A stretch of DNA of 5,738 bases, taken from positions 3,678 to 9,415 of the forward strand of contig DBKW01000050.1 of the NCBI GenBank assembly GCA_002298665.1. The letters run 5' to 3'. Under the pieces are notes generated by a model that did no database searches, was not told the DNA's origin, and saw only the letters and a program-made list of their open reading frames with translations. Shown here one piece after another: positions 5,328 through 5,738 of the stretch. How positions within the stretch are numbered: position 1 is the stretch's first letter; each line of letters opens with the position of its first letter. Source of the stretch: Verrucomicrobia bacterium UBA740. Lineage in GTDB: Bacteria > Verrucomicrobiota > Kiritimatiellia > RFP12 > UBA1067. The position numbers and the translations under genes were made by a program.

Positions 5328-5738
5328 TCAACAGCCCGGCGTGTCGGACGTGGAATAGCCGAATTCCGCCAAAATCTCCTCGAGCATCCCTTTGAGCGCC
5401 GGTTCGGTGTCGAGCCGCTTGCCCATCGTCTTCACATTGTAGACGACCGTGGCGTGCTTTTTGTTGAATTCCTTCGATATTTCCATGAGCGTGTTGGAGG
5501 AGTACTTCCGCGCGATGTACATCGCCAACTGCCGCGGTGTGACATAGGTCGCGGACCGGTCGTTCGAGACAATCTGCGCCAGCGTCACATTGAACTTCTT
5601 CGCGACGCTTTCTTGAATCTCCCGTACCGTCAAACGGCGCAGATTCTTCTCTTTTTCGATGAAATCCTTCAAAAGAAGGGAAAGCGAGTCGTGCGTGAAG
5701 GTGATGGACGGGTTCATCTGCATCATGACGCTCACTTT
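5328..5738 (-). CDS. dnaA: Chromosomal replication initiator protein DnaA, C-terminal part (partial)
   Basis: The last 136 codons are present and the gene continues past the right edge. The first 35 or so residues are the end of the AAA+ lid; the rest is domain IV, which binds DnaA boxes. Visible landmarks, using E. coli numbering by alignment, are NDRS (Arg399 kept), TPRQLAMYIAR (Arg407, Gln408 kept) and the signature EFNKKHATVVYNVKTM. Against E. coli FGGRDHTTVLHA the signature is one residue shorter before the His, with Asp433 replaced by Lys and Thr435 by Ala; Pro423 is Met. The protein ends with a short tail, TSDTPGC. A DnaA-like box lies 4 bp beyond the stop codon, toward dnaN. Identity is secure from domain IV and the following dnaN. 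Confidence 0.95.
   Translation of the reverse strand, partial: KVSVMMQMNPSITFTHDSLSLLLKDFIEKEKNLRRLTVREIQESVAKKFNVTLAQIVSNDRSATYVTPRQLAMYIARKYSSNTLMEISKEFNKKHATVVYNVKTMGKRLDTEPALKGMLEEILAEFGYSTSDTPGC

Overview
The window looks like a replication-initiation region of a bacterial chromosome. It holds the 3' end of dnaA, a complete dnaN, and two separate clusters of DnaA-box-like 9-mers. Coding DNA is GC-rich and the control regions are AT-rich. The divergent DnaA domain IV and the neighbouring genes would fit a member of the PVC group (Verrucomicrobiota, Kiritimatiellota or Lentisphaerota), but that is an impression from family resemblance and no marker in the window proves it.

Layout, left to right. 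Positions 1-75 (minus) are the first 25 codons of a membrane-anchored protein that leaves the window. It is preceded by a leader of about 265 nt with several hairpins, driven by a good minus-strand promoter at 349-377. From about 380 to 1385 there is no convincing gene. This gap holds a pair of 17-bp dyad sites (439-492), seven tandem 22-bp repeats (646-799), a featureless pyrimidine-rich stretch (800-1161), and eight TTATCAACA-like boxes (1162-1340), four of them in mirror symmetry. A plus-strand promoter next to the last box drives a small XRE-type helix-turn-helix protein with a double zinc ribbon (1386-1874), apparently from a leaderless GTG start. A bidirectional terminator (1905-1939) separates it from the converging minus-strand operon.

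That operon reads dnaN (5075 to 3981), a THUMP-type RNA methyltransferase (3940 to 2687) and a coiled-coil protein of unknown function (2694 to 1957, overlapping the methyltransferase by 8 bp). Between dnaA and dnaN lies a 252-bp spacer with three clean TTATCNACA boxes plus one near match, all in one orientation, a very AT-rich tract and a dnaN promoter. dnaA runs off the right edge.

The main point of interest is the initiator and its sites taken together. The DnaA recognition helix departs from the E. coli pattern, and none of the boxes in either cluster carries the usual C at position 6 (they read TTATC-A/T/G-ACA). The two clusters bracket the dnaN operon and the helix-turn-helix gene, which suggests a bipartite origin, or an origin plus a DnaA-titration or operator site. 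The symmetric four-box element, the 22-bp iteron-like array and the zinc-ribbon regulator next to them are the best candidates for something not yet described.
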